Notes under the pieces: model-generated | The model's database searches: none | Told to the model about the DNA's origin: nothing | What the model saw: only the letters and a program-made list of their open reading frames with translations | Shown: in pieces, positions 53,831-61,172 of the stretch | Layout: the number at the start of each line of letters is the position of its first letter | Numbering within the stretch: the first letter of the stretch is position 1 | Translations under genes and position numbers: made by a program | Assembly (NCBI GenBank): GCA_044433415.1 | Contig: JAWXTP010000003.1 | Location: forward strand, 1 to 61,175 | From: JAWXTP01 sp044433415 | GTDB lineage: Bacteria > Bacteroidota > Bacteroidia > Bacteroidales > Rikenellaceae | Length of the DNA stretch: 61,175 nucleotides | Reading direction: 5' to 3'

Positions 53831-54145
53831 TTACGCAATAGTCAATGAAAAACGAAGCCCCAAAGCCTCAGAGATAAGTATAAAAGTTGAAAGTTGCATA
53901 TCTGTCTCCCCCTTTTCGAGCATAGCGATATATTCTCGTTTTTTACCTATCTTCTCAGCAAGATCTTTTTGAGTAATACCTGCTGATTTACGCGCATCTT
54001 TCAAAATTTCAGCATAATACCACGCACGAGACTTTGCTTCAAACTCGATTCGACTAACTTCCCCTTCTGCTCCGTACTTTGCTGACAGCATATCATCTAC
54101 TTTAGGAAGTGATGCTAATTTTGTAGGGTCTAATTTTGGTCTCAT
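53831..54145 (-). CDS. HigA-type Xre antitoxin
   Basis: 104 residues. The helix-turn-helix domain (about 44-100) has ARKSAGITQKDLAEKIGKKREYIAMLEKGETDMQLS, preceded by a helical N-terminal part with LPKVDDMLSAKYG. It overlaps the toxin gene by one base, typical for host-inhibition-of-growth pairs where the toxin comes first. Confidence 0.9.
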   Translation of the reverse strand: MRPKLDPTKLASLPKVDDMLSAKYGAEGEVSRIEFEAKSRAWYYAEILKDARKSAGITQKDLAEKIGKKREYIAMLEKGETDMQLSTFILISEALGLRFSLTIA

Positions 54146-54474
54146 TACTCTAATATTTTAATTATATGATTTGCTAAATCTATTTGTCGTTTATAATCCT
54201 TCGTAGATTTTTTCAAAAATCCATTAAGAAGTAAAATCTGTTTTGATTCTATAAGGTTGTCGTGGTCGATAGTAAACAATATCACTCTATATTCGTTACC
54301 AACAGATATCCTTAACTCATAAAAATCACTATCAATTAGCTTTTTAGCCAATTTCACATTTACTACCTTAACCTCTCTCAATACATTAAGAGCATAATCT
54401 AGCTTGCCTTGCACCTTTGCAGGTAGAGAGTCGTAGAACTCATCAAATTCATTACTTCGGATTAATATTCTCAT
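54145..54474 (-). CDS. HigB/RelE-type toxin
   Basis: 109 residues. The family pattern (phage Gp49-like) is clear: EFYDSLPAKVQGKLDYAL, LAKKLIDSDFYELRISVGNEYRVILFTID and LLLNGFLKKSTKD. Such toxins cut mRNA on the ribosome. The -7 box ends only five bases upstream of the ATG, so the mRNA may be nearly leaderless. The next gene is the matching antitoxin. Confidence 0.9.
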   Translation of the reverse strand: MRILIRSNEFDEFYDSLPAKVQGKLDYALNVLREVKVVNVKLAKKLIDSDFYELRISVGNEYRVILFTIDHDNLIESKQILLLNGFLKKSTKDYKRQIDLANHIIKILE

Positions 54475-54478
54475 AACA

Positions 54479-54499
54479 CAAAAGTAATATATTTATTAC
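54479..54499 (-). promoter_or_regulatory. Promoter and operator of the higBA-type pair
   Basis: -7 box TACTTTTG on the minus strand (54479-54486) overlaps a dyad GTAATA-N4-TATTAC (54484-54499), a likely binding site for the antitoxin. Confidence 0.6.
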
Positions 54500-54625
54500 A
54501 TTATTCCAAATATAATACCAATGAAAATATAAAATAACAGAATAAAACTAAACAAAGTAAAACCACTGACTGTTATATTATTAAGCAATCCTATATTTTT
54601 ACCAGATAGCGATATATTAATGAAA

Positions 54626-54712
54626 CACAATTACGCCGTAGGAATCACCACACCTGTATTTATTAAAATTTTTAAAATTGAAATCGAATAAAACTAGTTT
54701 ATAGAACTTCTA
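54626..54712. repeat. Foldback element, left-truncated copy
   Basis: Keeps the central segment ATTACGCCGTAGGAATCACC and the right tip, then TTAA (54713-54716). The left half of the element is missing. The remaining intergenic bases 54500-54625 hold nothing clear. Confidence 0.7.
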
Positions 54713-54727
54713 TTAAATAAAAATTTG

Positions 54728-54735
54728 TATCTTTG
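54728..54735 (+). promoter_or_regulatory. -7 box of the TPR-Nudix-dgkA operon
   Basis: TATCTTTG; the start point would be near 54740. It rules out an in-frame ATG at 54733 and supports the ATG at 54781. Confidence 0.68.
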
Positions 54736-54780
54736 CTTTACTCTACATACTATCACATCTCTCACATAAAATTCACAGCT

Positions 54781-55248
54781 ATGAATAATGAAAAAACAAT
54801 AAGCAACGAAGATCTAAGATTAGCTATAAAGTATTACAATGTAGCATCTATGCACTTGCAACAACAAAACCTAGAACAATCCACAGTTTATTACCATAAA
54901 GCCCTCGAGGAATTAAACACGTTAGGCGTTGAAAATCACAAGTTTAATGTAATATTAAATGAAAGCCTGGGTGATGTCTACACTTTATTAAAAAGCTATG
55001 AAAATGCAGCGATACATTATTCAGATGCTCTTCAAATAGGTGTAAATGTATATGGAGAAAGTACTGAATGTGTTAATATATCTATAAAGCTATCAGACAC
55101 ACTTCAACGTATGGAGTTATTCAACGAGGCATTTAGCTGTCTTTGCAAAACTTATGAAGTCCTTGAAAATATACATGGTGAAGGTAGTGAGGAAGCTAAT
55201 AAAATTATGGATAAGTTGTATACTTTACGAGACAAAACAACTTTTTAA
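54781..55248 (+). CDS. Small TPR protein
   Basis: 155 residues from the ATG at 54781 (MNNEKTISNEDLRLAIKYY), chosen because the promoter lies just upstream. Three to four TPR units are visible: ASMHLQQQNLEQSTVYYHKAL, LGDVYTLLKSYENAAIHYSDAL and LSDTLQRMELFNEAFSCLCKT. It has no signal or catalytic motif. It is followed 23 bp later by the Nudix gene and probably acts as an adaptor; the partner is not known. Confidence 0.8.
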   Translation: MNNEKTISNEDLRLAIKYYNVASMHLQQQNLEQSTVYYHKALEELNTLGVENHKFNVILNESLGDVYTLLKSYENAAIHYSDALQIGVNVYGESTECVNISIKLSDTLQRMELFNEAFSCLCKTYEVLENIHGEGSEEANKIMDKLYTLRDKTTF

Positions 55249-55271
55249 AACTTCTCTAAAAAGAATAGATT

Positions 55272-56660
55272 ATGGAAATAGCTGAAATAGAAAATCAAAT
55301 ACAACACTTAACGAATAAACCTGTAGAATCTTTCATTAAGTTAGTTGAAGCATCTAGTATAGAGGAACTTTGCAATCGCAAAAACGCCGCAGGACATATA
55401 ACTGCAAGCGGCACTATTGTTCACCTCATAGACCGAGAAGTGCTTCTATTGCACCACAAATTCTTAAATGCGTGGCACGTTCCAGGTGGACATATTGACT
55501 ATGAAGATGACACAACAGTTGCAGCGGCTTTACGCGAAGTTGAAGAGGAGACAGGGATAACATCTGAACAGCTTATTCCTTTAAATGTTTCGTATTATAC
55601 TCAATATTGTGTAGAGATAAACTCTCATCCCATACCTTACAATTCAAAAAAGATGGAGAATGCCCACTACCATCACGACTTTAGGTATGTATTTGGCTAT
55701 GAAGGCACTAAAGAAATATCCATAGACAGCAAAGAGAGCATAGATTACAAATGGGTTAGCATAGACGATGAATGTTTAACAAAAATTATAGACATTGAGC
55801 AATTAAAACTTCTTCTTAATGCCTACGAAGAAGATATCGAGATGGATTTTGAAATGGACCTAGATTTTGAATCTGAACTATACCAAAATAAATACGTATC
55901 ATTAGAACAGATGGAGTATTTTGCTAGATTTGATATAGTAAGAACTAAAGACAAGTCAGGCGTAAAATACAGAAATGACCGTCACATTTTCAACAAAAGT
56001 GAAGGTAAATATCTGTGGTTTTACACAGAAAGTGACAACTTTCAGCCTTGTGAAATAGATTGGGAAGGAGAAATGACTATTGAGATATGCGGCTCAGACA
56101 ACTCTATAAAACATAAATGTAAACAGTGCGTTGACGAAACAACTATTAGTGTAAACGAATATATAGACCTTAGCACTCTAGCTTGTGGGGAATATTCTTT
56201 TGAGCTTGCTATAGATGGAGAAGAATTATACGAGTTTACTTTTGACTTTGTTGATCTTCCTTCAACTTATCAAAAGTACGCTAAATTTGACGGACTTTGC
56301 CTACAGGGCGTATTAAAGAATGACGAACTAAGCAAGGGGGAAAAAGATATTAATCAAACTCTTACCTTCAAGAAGGAGGAGGTCAAATCTCTATCCCTGA
56401 GCTTCTCATTTTCTGAGATTCACGAAGTCGATATATTCCAATGCATGGTTGCTATTTACAATAACAACGACTTTTTTGATTATGACTTAGCGGAATATGA
56501 AGACAGCATAACCTATAATAGCAATAATGAACCACGCGACTTGGATTCTCTTGTATATAACAGAGTAACACATGACTACTCTTTAATAAGAGGGAAATAT
56601 CTCCTTGAGCTAAGGATATTAGGTGAAGTAGTTACTACTCTTGATTTTAATATAATATAA
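55272..56660 (+). CDS. Nudix hydrolase with an unrecognised C-terminal domain
   Basis: 462 residues. The Nudix domain (about 38-190) has NAWHVPGGHIDYEDDTTVAAALREVEEETGI split over the Nudix box: the catalytic REVEEETG is intact, while the first part has one extra residue and an Asp where Glu is usual. The C-terminal 260 residues, after an acidic stretch (EEDIEMDFEMDLDFESE), are beta-rich with two similar parts (RFDIVRTKDKSGVKYRND and KFDGLCLQGVLKNDEL) and match nothing I recognise. The enzyme should hydrolyse a nucleoside diphosphate derivative. It lies 3 bp before dgkA. Confidence 0.75.
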   Translation: MEIAEIENQIQHLTNKPVESFIKLVEASSIEELCNRKNAAGHITASGTIVHLIDREVLLLHHKFLNAWHVPGGHIDYEDDTTVAAALREVEEETGITSEQLIPLNVSYYTQYCVEINSHPIPYNSKKMENAHYHHDFRYVFGYEGTKEISIDSKESIDYKWVSIDDECLTKIIDIEQLKLLLNAYEEDIEMDFEMDLDFESELYQNKYVSLEQMEYFARFDIVRTKDKSGVKYRNDRHIFNKSEGKYLWFYTESDNFQPCEIDWEGEMTIEICGSDNSIKHKCKQCVDETTISVNEYIDLSTLACGEYSFELAIDGEELYEFTFDFVDLPSTYQKYAKFDGLCLQGVLKNDELSKGEKDINQTLTFKKEEVKSLSLSFSFSEIHEVDIFQCMVAIYNNNDFFDYDLAEYEDSITYNSNNEPRDLDSLVYNRVTHDYSLIRGKYLLELRILGEVVTTLDFNII

Positions 56661-56663
56661 AAC

Positions 56664-57044
56664 ATGATTGACAAAAGTAAATTTTCATTTAGCAAACGTG
56701 CTAAAAGTTTTCGTTATGCGTGGCAAGGAATTGTTGCATTAGTACGCGATGAACATAACGCCCGTATTCATTTAGTAGCCGCTGTAGTTGCTAGCGCATT
56801 AGGATTTTTACTAGACCTATCCGTCTTAGAGTGGGTAGCAATTACTATGTGTATAGGCTTAGTAATTGCCACCGAGGCCATGAACTCCGCTGTAGAGGCT
56901 GTATGCGACAAAGTATCTCCCGAAAAACATGAACTTATCAAAAAAGCAAAAGATTGTGGTGCCGCCGCAGTACTTATAGTTTCTATTACAGCTGCTATAG
57001 TTGGTGGGATAGTCTTTATTCCTAAATTGTTGGCACTAATTTAG
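56664..57044 (+). CDS. dgkA: Diacylglycerol/undecaprenol kinase family protein
   Basis: 126 residues with three membrane helices. The signature ATEAMNSAVEAVCDKVSPEKHELIKKAKDCGAAAVLI is present in parts typical of DgkA/UdpK: the E-x-x-N-S-A-x-E-A core and the D-x-A/G-A-A-A-V helix. The N-terminal RAKSFRYAWQGIVALVRDEHNARIH is also standard. It phosphorylates a membrane lipid alcohol with ATP. It is the last gene of the TPR-Nudix set. Confidence 0.94.
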   Translation: MIDKSKFSFSKRAKSFRYAWQGIVALVRDEHNARIHLVAAVVASALGFLLDLSVLEWVAITMCIGLVIATEAMNSAVEAVCDKVSPEKHELIKKAKDCGAAAVLIVSITAAIVGGIVFIPKLLALI

Positions 57045-57070
57045 ACAAGACAGCAATTGCTATAATTTAA

Positions 57071-57085
57071 GGGAACTTCTAAAAT
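57071..57085. repeat. Foldback element, single left tip
   Basis: GGGAACTTCTAAAAT preceded by TTAA (57067-57070). The other end is missing. It sits just before the Fic gene. Confidence 0.5.
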
Positions 57086-57095
57086 TTAAACATTT

Positions 57096-58202
57096 ATGAC
57101 ACCACAAGATAGACTTATATCATTATTAAAGGAGTTTAAGCAATTAAACATAGACCGTCAGATAGACTATGACAAGTTCTATCTGTACTCTATGATTACT
57201 CATTCTACTGCAATTGAAGGATCAACTGTGACAGAAATTGAAAATCAGCTGCTCTTTGACGAAGGAATATCAGCTAAAAATCGTCCTATGGCAGAGCAGT
57301 TAATGAATATTGACCTAAAATCAGCTTATCACAAGTCTATAGAATATGCAAAAACAGGTACTAACCTTTCTATAAATATGCTAAAAAGCCTCTCAGCAAC
57401 AGTTATGAAAAATACTGGCACAACATATAATACTATGCTCGGAGAATTTTCGTCAGCAGACGGTGATTTAAGACTAATCAATGTCACCGCAGGTTCTGGT
57501 GGTCGCTCATATATGAACTATACTAAGGTTCCTCAGAAATTAGAAGAATTTTGCAGGTTGATTAATGATAGAAAAAACAGTGTTGACAGAAATAATATCA
57601 TCGAATGTTATAATCTTAGTTTTGATGTCCATTACCTTCTAGTGACTATACATCCATGGGCAGATGGAAACGGTAGGATGTCTCGCCTTATAATGAATCA
57701 AGAGCAATTCGAATTAGGGATTATACCAACGATAGTAAATAAAGATTACAAAGCTGAATATATCGAAGCTCTTGTTGCTACTCGTGAAAATGAAGATATA
57801 GAAATTTTCCGTAAGTTTATGTTTGAAGAGCATTGTCGTAATATAGAAAGTGCAATCAGTAATTATCGCAACACTATTGAGGGTGAAACTGACCCTATTA
57901 GTATTGTCAGCAAAAGCAATGATGGTTTAAATGATGGTTTAAATGATGGTTTAAATGATGGTTTAAATGATGGTTTAAATGATGGTTTAAATGATGGTTT
58001 AAATGATGGTTTAAATCTTACTTCAAGAGCTCAGCAAATTACATCTATCATGACTGAGAATCCCACTATCAAGGTCGACGATATAGTAAAAACTTTAGGT
58101 ATTAGCAAGCCAACTATAGAACGTGAAATATCTGCTCTAAAAAAAGCAGGTGTCATCAAGCGTGAAGGTTCTAGGAAAAATGGTAGGTGGATTATTAATT
58201 AA
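57096..58202 (+). CDS. Class II Fic-family AMPylator with repeat linker and winged helix
   Basis: 368 residues. The N-terminal inhibitory helix motif S-x3-E-G is present as STAIEG (S37, E41, G42), marking a class II Fic protein. The Fic active site is HPWADGNGRMSRL starting at H186. A linker of eight perfect NDGL repeats follows (about 275-306). The C-terminal winged helix (about 312-368) has MTENPTIKVDDIVKTLGI and EREISALKKAGVIKR. Fic enzymes attach AMP to target proteins; the winged helix suggests self-regulation of transcription. The target is unknown. Confidence 0.9.
   Translation: MTPQDRLISLLKEFKQLNIDRQIDYDKFYLYSMITHSTAIEGSTVTEIENQLLFDEGISAKNRPMAEQLMNIDLKSAYHKSIEYAKTGTNLSINMLKSLSATVMKNTGTTYNTMLGEFSSADGDLRLINVTAGSGGRSYMNYTKVPQKLEEFCRLINDRKNSVDRNNIIECYNLSFDVHYLLVTIHPWADGNGRMSRLIMNQEQFELGIIPTIVNKDYKAEYIEALVATRENEDIEIFRKFMFEEHCRNIESAISNYRNTIEGETDPISIVSKSNDGLNDGLNDGLNDGLNDGLNDGLNDGLNDGLNLTSRAQQITSIMTENPTIKVDDIVKTLGISKPTIEREISALKKAGVIKREGSRKNGRWIIN
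57919..58014 (+). repeat. In-frame 12-bp tandem repeat in the Fic gene
   Basis: Eight units of AATGATGGTTTA, identical to each other, encode (NDGL)8. Perfect identity suggests recent expansion; copy-number changes would keep the frame. Confidence 0.92.
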
Positions 58203-58218
58203 AGAAAATGTAGACCTC

Positions 58219-58286
58219 TAAGCTCTGATAAAGTTAACTGGGTCAAGACAGGGTCGAGCTGGGCCAAGCTGGGTCGCGACAAGCGA
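58219..58286 (+). repeat. G-rich 10-bp array ending in GCGACAAGCGA
   Basis: Begins TAAGCTCTGATAAAG (58219-58233), then units like CTGGGTCAAG, closed by GCGACAAGCGA (58276-58286). The start word and the array type recur at 60673. Confidence 0.7.
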
Positions 58287-58335
58287 CTAAATGATTATAG
58301 TTATAATTTTGGCAATTATTATCATTTAGTCGCTT
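58281..58335. terminator. Bidirectional hairpin between the Fic and DUF4143 genes
   Basis: AAGCGACTAAATGAT (58281-58295) and its exact complement (58321-58335), with further A/T pairing inside. It lies between convergent genes. Confidence 0.65.
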
Positions 58336-58374
58336 ATCGTACCTAAAACCACATAATTTACTATGTGATAAAAA

Positions 58375-59667
58375 TTATTTTATAGTAGAGACTCCATATA
58401 GAGGAATATTATCTAACCATGACTCTTTACTGTATGGTAGCATAGAACTTCTTACAGCTCTCTCGGGTTGATATTTATCATAAAAATACCTAAAACTCTT
58501 TGAGCGAACATTTGTTTCAGCTTTCACCTCTATTGGTATCACTTTATTTGCTGACTGTACTATAAAATCAACTTCAGCTGTACTTTTATCATTTGTCCAA
58601 TACCCGATATAGCTATCTTCGTTGTTTCTTAATTCCTGTAGCACATATTGTTCCGTTAAAGCACCCTTAAATTCAGTAAAAATTTTGCTCTTTTCTAGTA
58701 GGATAGTTGTGTCTAAAAAGCACATAGCAGACAGTAAGCCAACATCCAATAAGAACAGCTTAAATACGGCAGACTCCTCATAAGCAATCAAAGGAATATG
58801 CGGTTTTGAGATTCTATTTGATTTCAGCAATATACCCGTATCGCACAGCCATTGTATAGCCAACTCAAAATCTTTTGCACGAGCACCTTCACGTATAACA
58901 CCATATATAAATTTCTTATTTTCTTTAGCTAGTTGCGCAGGTATACTTCGCCAGACTAAATTTATACGTGCGATAACCTCAGTAGGTGCATGTTTTGAGA
59001 AGTCTGCAACATAGGATTTTAATATATCGTTTTGTTTACTTCTCACTAGAGCAAAGTCTTTAGTCTCTACATAAGCGCGCACCACTTCAGGCATTCCACC
59101 AACGTAGTAGTATGTTTTAAGGTAATTTATTAATTTACCAGTAAAAGGAGACACCAAGCTCCAGTCACAATCCGTTACTGCCTTTGCCAATAATTCCTCA
59201 CCTAGAGCAATTAGAAACTCACGAAATGACAGTGGACGCAAGTTCATAAAATTCACCTTACCAACAGGAAATGAAACATTTCCATGAAGCCCCATACCCA
59301 AAAACGAACCAGCAGCAATGATATGATATTTAGGAGCTTTCTCATAGAAATACTTTAGCGACGTTATTGCACGAGGTGCTTCCTGTATCTCATCGAATAT
59401 GATAAGTGTTTTTTCTGTTAAGATTTTCTGCTGAGAATATATCTCAAGAGTTTGAATAATGCGATCAATATCAAAATCGGCAGTAAACACTTCTTTAACA
59501 ATGTTTGCATCCTCAAAATTCACATACACGCAATTATCATACTCCTGCTCACCAAATTCACGTATCAACCACGTCTTACCCACCTGCCTAGCACCTCTAA
59601 CTATTAAGGGTTTTCTGTCGCGACTTGCTTTCCAGGTCTTTAGTTCCTCTATTTTATCTCTTTTCAT
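58375..59667 (-). CDS. AAA-family ATPase with DUF4143 domain
   Basis: 430 residues from the ATG at 59667 (MKRDKIEELKTWK); the ATG at 59685 overlaps the -7 box. Walker A is VRGARQVGKTWLIREF, Walker B is LIIFDEIQEAPRAI. The C-terminal DUF4143 part (about 195-390) has YLKTYYYVGGMPEVV, LLDVGLLSAM and YWTNDKSTAEVDFIVQ followed by VIPIEVKAE, which resembles a nuclease-like core. These proteins are very common in Bacteroidetes; their function is unknown, with some evidence of DNA- or defence-related roles in relatives. Confidence 0.88.
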   Translation of the reverse strand: MKRDKIEELKTWKASRDRKPLIVRGARQVGKTWLIREFGEQEYDNCVYVNFEDANIVKEVFTADFDIDRIIQTLEIYSQQKILTEKTLIIFDEIQEAPRAITSLKYFYEKAPKYHIIAAGSFLGMGLHGNVSFPVGKVNFMNLRPLSFREFLIALGEELLAKAVTDCDWSLVSPFTGKLINYLKTYYYVGGMPEVVRAYVETKDFALVRSKQNDILKSYVADFSKHAPTEVIARINLVWRSIPAQLAKENKKFIYGVIREGARAKDFELAIQWLCDTGILLKSNRISKPHIPLIAYEESAVFKLFLLDVGLLSAMCFLDTTILLEKSKIFTEFKGALTEQYVLQELRNNEDSYIGYWTNDKSTAEVDFIVQSANKVIPIEVKAETNVRSKSFRYFYDKYQPERAVRSSMLPYSKESWLDNIPLYGVSTIK

Positions 59668-59682
59668 ATCTTTATTTTTAAA

Positions 59683-59690
59683 CAAAGATA
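59683..59690 (-). promoter_or_regulatory. -7 box of the DUF4143 gene
   Basis: TATCTTTG on the minus strand; the start point near 59678 leaves a leader of about 11 nt before the ATG at 59667. Confidence 0.6.
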
Positions 59691-59717
59691 ATACTAAAAT
59701 GATTAGACTGCAAATTT

Positions 59718-59805
59718 ATCTGGATAAAAGTGTGGTCACTCTACACTTTTACCTGGATAAAAGTGTAGTCGAAGTACATTTTTATCAGGATAAAAGTGTG
59801 GAAGA
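59718..59805. repeat. Three GATAAAAGTGT repeats with inverted partners
   Basis: CTGGATAAAAGTGT-type units recur three times at a 33-bp step, with inverted ACACTTTTACC and ACATTTTTATC between, so adjacent units can pair. A 46-codon frame (59699-59839, MIRLQIYLDKSVV) reads through them as 11-residue repeats, but there is no other sign that it is translated. The location upstream of the DUF4143 promoter fits an operator cluster. Confidence 0.6.
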
Positions 59806-59859
59806 GTATAATATCTTTGATTTTACTCTTAAAATTTAGTGAAGTTAGAAATATTTTTG

Positions 59860-59867
59860 TAGCTTTG
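59860..59867 (+). promoter_or_regulatory. -7 box upstream of the possible structured RNA
   Basis: TAGCTTTG matches TAnnTTTG. Transcription would begin near 59872 and run into the structured region at 59948. Confidence 0.55.
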
Positions 59868-59947
59868 TAAAAGTAATAAAAATTAAAAAAGAAAAATATA
59901 CGAAAAAGAATAGAATAAGACATATATAATTTTGATTGTTTATCTCG

Positions 59948-60069
59948 ACACCTAAAATTCACCACTTTAATATCCGAGACAGTAAACAAGGCAGGAGTAT
60001 TGTATCCTTTATGGATATAGTGCGCCCTGACTTGTTGTCTCGGAGGGCGTTGTGGTGATGCCTAGGTGT
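59948..60069 (+). ncRNA. Possible structured RNA (6S-like shape)
   Basis: Nested helices: ACACCTA (59948-59954) with TAGGTGT (60063-60069); TCACCAC (59959-59965) with GTGGTGA (60052-60058); an 8 by 8 internal loop; CCGAGACA (59974-59981) with TGTCTCGG (60036-60043); ACAAG with CTTGT; CAGG with CCTG; and GTATCC with GGATAT around the tip. No reading frame explains it. A closing stem, a large symmetric bubble and a long upper stem resemble 6S RNA, but a leader regulator for the next gene is also possible. Confidence 0.5.
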
Positions 60070-60073
60070 GGAA

Positions 60074-60113
60074 CTTGTCAGTGGCGTACTTTTTTTTGTA
60101 CTCTACTGACAAG
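60074..60113 (+). terminator. Hairpin with T8 loop before the SLOG gene
   Basis: CTTGTCAGT (60074-60082) pairs with ACTGACAAG (60105-60113), and GTAC pairs with GTAC around eight T residues. It is 18 bp before the start codon and could attenuate transcription. Confidence 0.5.
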
Positions 60114-60131
60114 GTTAATCACCTTAAAACT

Positions 60132-60656
60132 ATGAATAAAATCACCAAAGAAAAGACCATTGCATTTACAGGTAATCGAAACCTTACATCTCCAGATGGC
60201 AGAACTCAGCACGAACTAAAAACAGCACTTTGCTATCACCTAATGAGACTTCTAGAAAAAGAGTATCTAGAGAATAATATCACCACCTTCATATCAGGAA
60301 TGGCACTAGGTTGGGATATGCTTTGTGCTACAGTAGTAATTGAGCTAAAACGCAAATACCCAGAAATCCGTTTAGTGGCTGCTATACCATTTGTCGAACA
60401 AGCTAGCAAATACTCAAATGATGATAAAGTACAATATCGCAATTTAATCGACAGCGCAGACTTCACCATTTCTATAGGTGGCTACACCTACACCAACCAA
60501 GCCTACCACGACCGCAACGACTTTTTAATCGCCAATGCTTGTAAGCTCATCGCCTACCATAATGGGAAACCACGTAGTGGTACAGCTTCAACTATCCGTA
60601 AAGCCACGGAACGAGGTATTGAGGTGATAAATATTTATGATATAGGGAATTTTTAG
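60132..60656 (+). CDS. YpsA-like SLOG-family protein (DUF1273)
   Basis: 174 residues from the ATG at 60132 (MNKITKEKTIAFTGNRN); the frame extends upstream but through the T8 hairpin. A Rossmann-like SLOG fold is shown by TIAFTGNRN, TFISGMALGWDMLCATVVI, RLVAAIPFVEQ, YTNQAYHDRNDFLIANACKLIAYHNG and RSGTASTIRKATERG. SLOG proteins bind nucleotides or their derivatives, and some serve in immune signalling. YpsA affects cell division in Bacillus. Its role here is not known. Confidence 0.88.
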   Translation: MNKITKEKTIAFTGNRNLTSPDGRTQHELKTALCYHLMRLLEKEYLENNITTFISGMALGWDMLCATVVIELKRKYPEIRLVAAIPFVEQASKYSNDDKVQYRNLIDSADFTISIGGYTYTNQAYHDRNDFLIANACKLIAYHNGKPRSGTASTIRKATERGIEVINIYDIGNF

Positions 60657-60672
60657 AAAATTTAGTACTACT

Positions 60673-60740
60673 AAGCTCTGATAAAGCTACCTGGGTCAAA
60701 ACTGAGTCAAACTGGGTCGAACTGGGTTACGACAAGCGAC
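60673..60740 (+). repeat. G-rich 10-bp array, second copy
   Basis: TAAGCTCTGATAAAG (60673-60687) followed by units like CTGGGTCAAA, closed by ACGACAAGCGA (60729-60739). It matches the layout at 58219. Confidence 0.7.
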
Positions 60741-60952
60741 TAAAGATTGTTGGAAAGATTGTTGGAGGGTCAAAGGGGTCAAAGGGGTCAAAGAGGTCGC
60801 GACAAGCGAGGGAATTATTCACAAAATCTTTCACAACATTTTTCACAGAATTTTTAATCGCTTGCCGCGACCCCTTTGACCTCTTTGACCCCTTTGACCC
60901 CTTTAACCCTCCAACAATCATTCAAGCAATCTTTCCACGCTTGTCGCAACCC
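60721..60952. repeat. Very long imperfect palindrome with 9-bp GGGTCAAAG arrays
   Basis: Left arm about 60721-60812 and right arm about 60857-60952. Each arm holds GACAAGCG-type words at both edges and an array of GGGTCAAAG units. The spacer has three TTTCACA words. The whole would fold as a stem of about 90 bp. Confidence 0.8.
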
Positions 60953-60990
60953 AGTTTGACTCTGTTTGCCCCTGTCAACTATTTTGAAAA

Positions 60991-61025
60991 TAATCTCCAT
61001 GCAGCTCGATGCTGCATGGAGATTA
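60991..61025. terminator. Perfect 15-bp hairpin
   Basis: TAATCTCCATGCAGC (60991-61005) with its exact complement (61011-61025) around TCGAT. There is no T run after it; it may be a terminator or a recombination site. Confidence 0.5.
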
Positions 61026-61048
61026 ATGTTTAACGTCCACGATTGTTC

Positions 61049-61172
61049 GCTTTTTCCAAGAATGGCTTAGATTTTTTGCGTTTTTCGGAAAAGAACGCGG
61101 AGCAGCCTCGACGGCTGTGAGCACTTCTTTTTCGGAAAAGGTGAAAAATGTAGGCCGTTATTGGGAAAAGCC
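61049..61172. repeat. Long structured hairpin repeat, copy 2
   Basis: Same outer words as the copy at 39155 (CAAGAATGGCTTAGATTT and ATGTAGGCCGTTATTGGG). The inner arms are different, TTTTTCGGAAAAGAA and CTTCTTTTTCGGAAAA, but still pair. The tip keeps GCAGCC and GGCTGTGAGCA. Confidence 0.78.

Noticed and set aside
59699..59839. 46-residue peptide with 11-residue repeats
   Set aside because: The repeats are better explained by DNA palindromes in a promoter region; no promoter or family match supports translation.
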